Shown: one piece after another, positions 5,308-6,613 of the stretch
How the letters are laid out: every line of letters starts with the position of its first letter
How positions within the stretch are numbered: the stretch's first letter is position 1
NCBI GenBank assembly: GCA_024277955.1
Contig: JAJRUE010000179.1
Span: forward strand, 1-6,613
DNA: 6,613 bases
Source: Alphaproteobacteria bacterium
Lineage (GTDB): Bacteria > Pseudomonadota > Alphaproteobacteria > Rhodobacterales > Rhodobacteraceae
Direction of reading: 5' to 3'
The notes under the pieces: generated by a model
Databases searched by the model: none
What the model was told of the DNA's origin: nothing
Seen by the model: the letters and a program-made list of their open reading frames with translations, nothing else
Made by a program: the position numbers and the translations under genes

Positions 5308-5670
5308 ATGTCTGCGCTGACTCAATACGCCATCCTGTTTGGGCTGACGCTTGGCGGCATCGGCCTGGCGCTCTCCCTGATCGGGCTGGCGCGCGCCATC
5401 GGTCGCAGCCGCCCGGAGCCGGGCAAGGACGTGCCCGCCACCGCCGGGCAACTGTCGCGCGACCCGGTCTGGGTCCGCTACCACGCGCGCTACTACGGGT
5501 TCGCGCTGCTGTTTCTCGCCTTCGATATGGAAATGGCCTTCATGTATCCCTGGGCGGTGGTCTACCGCGAAGAAGGCATCGTCGCCCTGCTGGACATGGG
5601 CGTTTTCCTGGCAATCCTGTTCCTTGGCCTGCTCTACGGGTGGAGCCAGGGCGCTTTGAAAAGGCAATGA
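5308..5670 (+). CDS. NuoA-like membrane protein (complex I subunit A / ND3 family), divergent
   Basis: The 120-residue protein, normal length for NuoA, has three predicted membrane spans (about 6-31, 62-84 and 92-112). The hallmark FDMEMAFMYPWAV (72-84) corresponds to the FDxEvxFlYPWAV signature of NuoA and keeps both acidic residues (D73, E75). The preceding RYHARYYGFALLFL region also fits. The loop between spans 1 and 2 is divergent: the usual ECGxxP segment is absent and residues 38-56 contain no cysteine. In complex I this subunit sits at the quinone-site/membrane-arm junction. The chosen ATG has GGAGG (5292-5296) eleven bases upstream. An in-frame GTG at 5218 would add 30 residues unlike any NuoA. 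It is the first gene after the CueR-type promoter and overlaps the next gene by ATGA. It is probably not the housekeeping nuoA, because nuoB with its cluster ligands does not follow. Confidence 0.85.
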   Translation: MSALTQYAILFGLTLGGIGLALSLIGLARAIGRSRPEPGKDVPATAGQLSRDPVWVRYHARYYGFALLFLAFDMEMAFMYPWAVVYREEGIVALLDMGVFLAILFLGLLYGWSQGALKRQ

Positions 5671-6613
5671 CCGTGATCGGAGCACGCCTGCCTGCGAAAA
5701 CCCCGTTGCTGGCGCCGCTGCGCCGGCTGGTGGCGCGCGCCAGTGCCGCCGACCTGCGGGTGCTGGTGGTGCCGGGGCCGGATGTGGCGCTGGCGGCGGG
5801 GCTGGACCTCGAGGCCGCGGGGCTGCGGCTTGCCGACGGGCCGCGCAGCGCCAATGTGCTGCTGGTGCTGGGGGCGATGGCGCCGAAACTGGCGGATGCG
5901 GCCAGCATCGCTTATGCCCAGATGCCGCGCCCGCGCGCCGTCGCCGCCCTTGGTGCCGCCGACATCGCCCCGCTGCCCCCGGCCGACGCCCGGGGCGCGC
6001 TGACGCAGGCGGGGCTGGAGCACGCGGTCACAGCGTTGCGCGCGGCCTTCGCAAGCGGCGCCTTTGCCGACGAGATCACCGAATACGACGCCCCCGCCCT
6101 GCAGAGCCGCATCGAATACACCTGCCCGATGCACCCCGAGATCGTCTCGGACGAACCCGGCAGTTGCCCGATATGCGGCATGTTCCTGGTGCCGCGCGAA
6201 ACCTCGGCCAGCAGCGCCACCAACACCGCGCCAGAGGCGTCGGACCACACCACTCACGACACCCCCCAGACCGATACCGGCGCCACCGCCGCCCCCGGCC
6301 AATACACCTGCCCCATGCACCCCGAAGTGATCAGCGACGAGCCGGGGAACTGCCCGAAGTGCGGCATGACCCTCGTCCCGGCCGAAGGCGCTGGCAGCGA
6401 ACACGCCAGCCATGAGCACCACGATCACGCTCACGCTCACGATGGCGGCCATGACCACGGCGCAGAGCCGACGAAATACACATGCCCCATGCACCCCGAA
6501 GTGATCAGCGACGAGCCGGGGAACTGCCCGAAGTGCGGCATGACCCTCGTCCCGGCCGAAGGCGCTGGCAGCGAACACGCCAGCCATGAGCACCACGATC
6601 ACGCTCACGCTCA
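5667..6613 (+). CDS. NuoB-like domain fused to heavy-metal-binding (HMBD) repeats, open at the right edge
   Basis: An uninterrupted frame of 315 codons runs from the ATG in the overlap with the NuoA-like stop to the window end. AAAAGG (5659-5664) serves as ribosome-binding site. Residues 29-100 resemble complex I subunit B (NuoB). LDLEAAGLRLADGPRSANV (46-64), LLVLGAMAPKLADA (65-78) and YAQMPRPRAVAALGA (83-97) align with the NuoB stretch ending MGSC, but the ligand cysteine is alanine and no cysteine occurs before C153. Residues 151-176, 213-238 and 271-296 are HMBD repeats (YTCPMHPE, then CPxCGMxLVP). Residues 246-264 contain nine histidines. There is no signal peptide, so the tail should be cytoplasmic. 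HMBDs are known from copper ATPases and Cus-type efflux proteins. The NuoB-like part is inferred to be structural because it lacks cluster ligands. The C-terminus is not seen. Confidence 0.8.
   Translation, partial: MTVIGARLPAKTPLLAPLRRLVARASAADLRVLVVPGPDVALAAGLDLEAAGLRLADGPRSANVLLVLGAMAPKLADAASIAYAQMPRPRAVAALGAADIAPLPPADARGALTQAGLEHAVTALRAAFASGAFADEITEYDAPALQSRIEYTCPMHPEIVSDEPGSCPICGMFLVPRETSASSATNTAPEASDHTTHDTPQTDTGATAAPGQYTCPMHPEVISDEPGNCPKCGMTLVPAEGAGSEHASHEHHDHAHAHDGGHDHGAEPTKYTCPMHPEVISDEPGNCPKCGMTLVPAEGAGSEHASHEHHDHAHA
6303..6613 (+). repeat. 174-base in-frame tandem repeat encoding HMBD plus His-rich linker
   Basis: The unit starting at 6303 begins again at 6477, a period of 174 bases or 58 codons. 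From 6309 to 6439 the first copy is identical to 6483-6613, 131 bases without a mismatch including third codon positions. The only difference in the preceding codon is silent (ACC at 6306-6308, ACA at 6480-6482). The second copy is cut by the window edge, so the copy number is unknown. The more diverged HMBD at 6117-6194 is an older relative. Confidence 0.95.

Noticed and set aside
2943..5309. Long minus-strand open frame of 788 codons across the propeller and NuoA-leader region
   Set aside because: It runs antisense to genes with clear signal peptide, domains and ribosome-binding sites. Its translation is low-complexity Gly/Arg/Trp-rich, from the stop-free GC-rich repeat array.
5634..6608. 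Minus-strand open frame of 324 codons opposite the HMBD gene
   Set aside because: Its repeats merely mirror the 174-base duplication on the other strand. The plus-strand frame has the CPMHP/CPxCGM motifs, a ribosome-binding site and translational coupling.

Overview
The window is GC-rich, gene-dense bacterial DNA with codons ending mostly in G or C. The gene content fits an alphaproteobacterium, most likely Rhodobacterales: a MobB-MoeA fusion, a lipoprotein whose mature end is poly-glycine, and a CueR/HmrR-type copper promoter box. This assignment is inference from style and content. No rRNA or tRNA gene is present to fix it.

The left part (1-2792) reads leftward. It holds the first 34 residues of a lipoprotein (1-102), a 368-base gap, a 611-residue MobB-MoeA fusion for molybdenum cofactor synthesis (471-2306), and a 105-residue antibiotic-biosynthesis-monooxygenase-fold protein resembling LsrG (2475-2792). 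A 309-base divergent intergenic region with inverted repeats (2793-3101) separates it from rightward genes.

The middle part (3102-4586) reads rightward and is a compact cluster. It holds a 58-residue single-span membrane protein, a 49-residue protein matching only the start of DUF302 (its start overlaps the previous stop), and a secreted 361-residue beta-propeller. Nearly every blade of the propeller starts with a histidine, and blade 1 carries a His/Met-rich insertion. A strong hairpin followed by a T-rich tail (4607-4667) looks like the terminator. The next ~720 bases have no convincing gene, but they contain a 14-copy array of a 10-base minisatellite (4741-4880) and, at 5161-5191, a MerR-family promoter with the 19-base spacer and ACCTTCC half-site expected of CueR/HmrR.

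That promoter points at the most unusual part of the window. A NuoA (complex I subunit A)-like gene (5308-5670) is translationally coupled, by an ATGA overlap, to an open-ended gene (5667 to the window end). The N-terminal domain of that second product resembles complex I subunit B (NuoB) but lacks the iron-sulphur ligand cysteines. It is fused to at least three heavy-metal-binding (HMBD) repeats with a His-rich linker. Two of these repeats are almost identical in DNA over a 174-base period. The arrangement suggests a copper-induced, complex-I-derived membrane module with a cytoplasmic metal-binding tail. I know of no described system of this kind. The genes that would complete it lie beyond the right edge.
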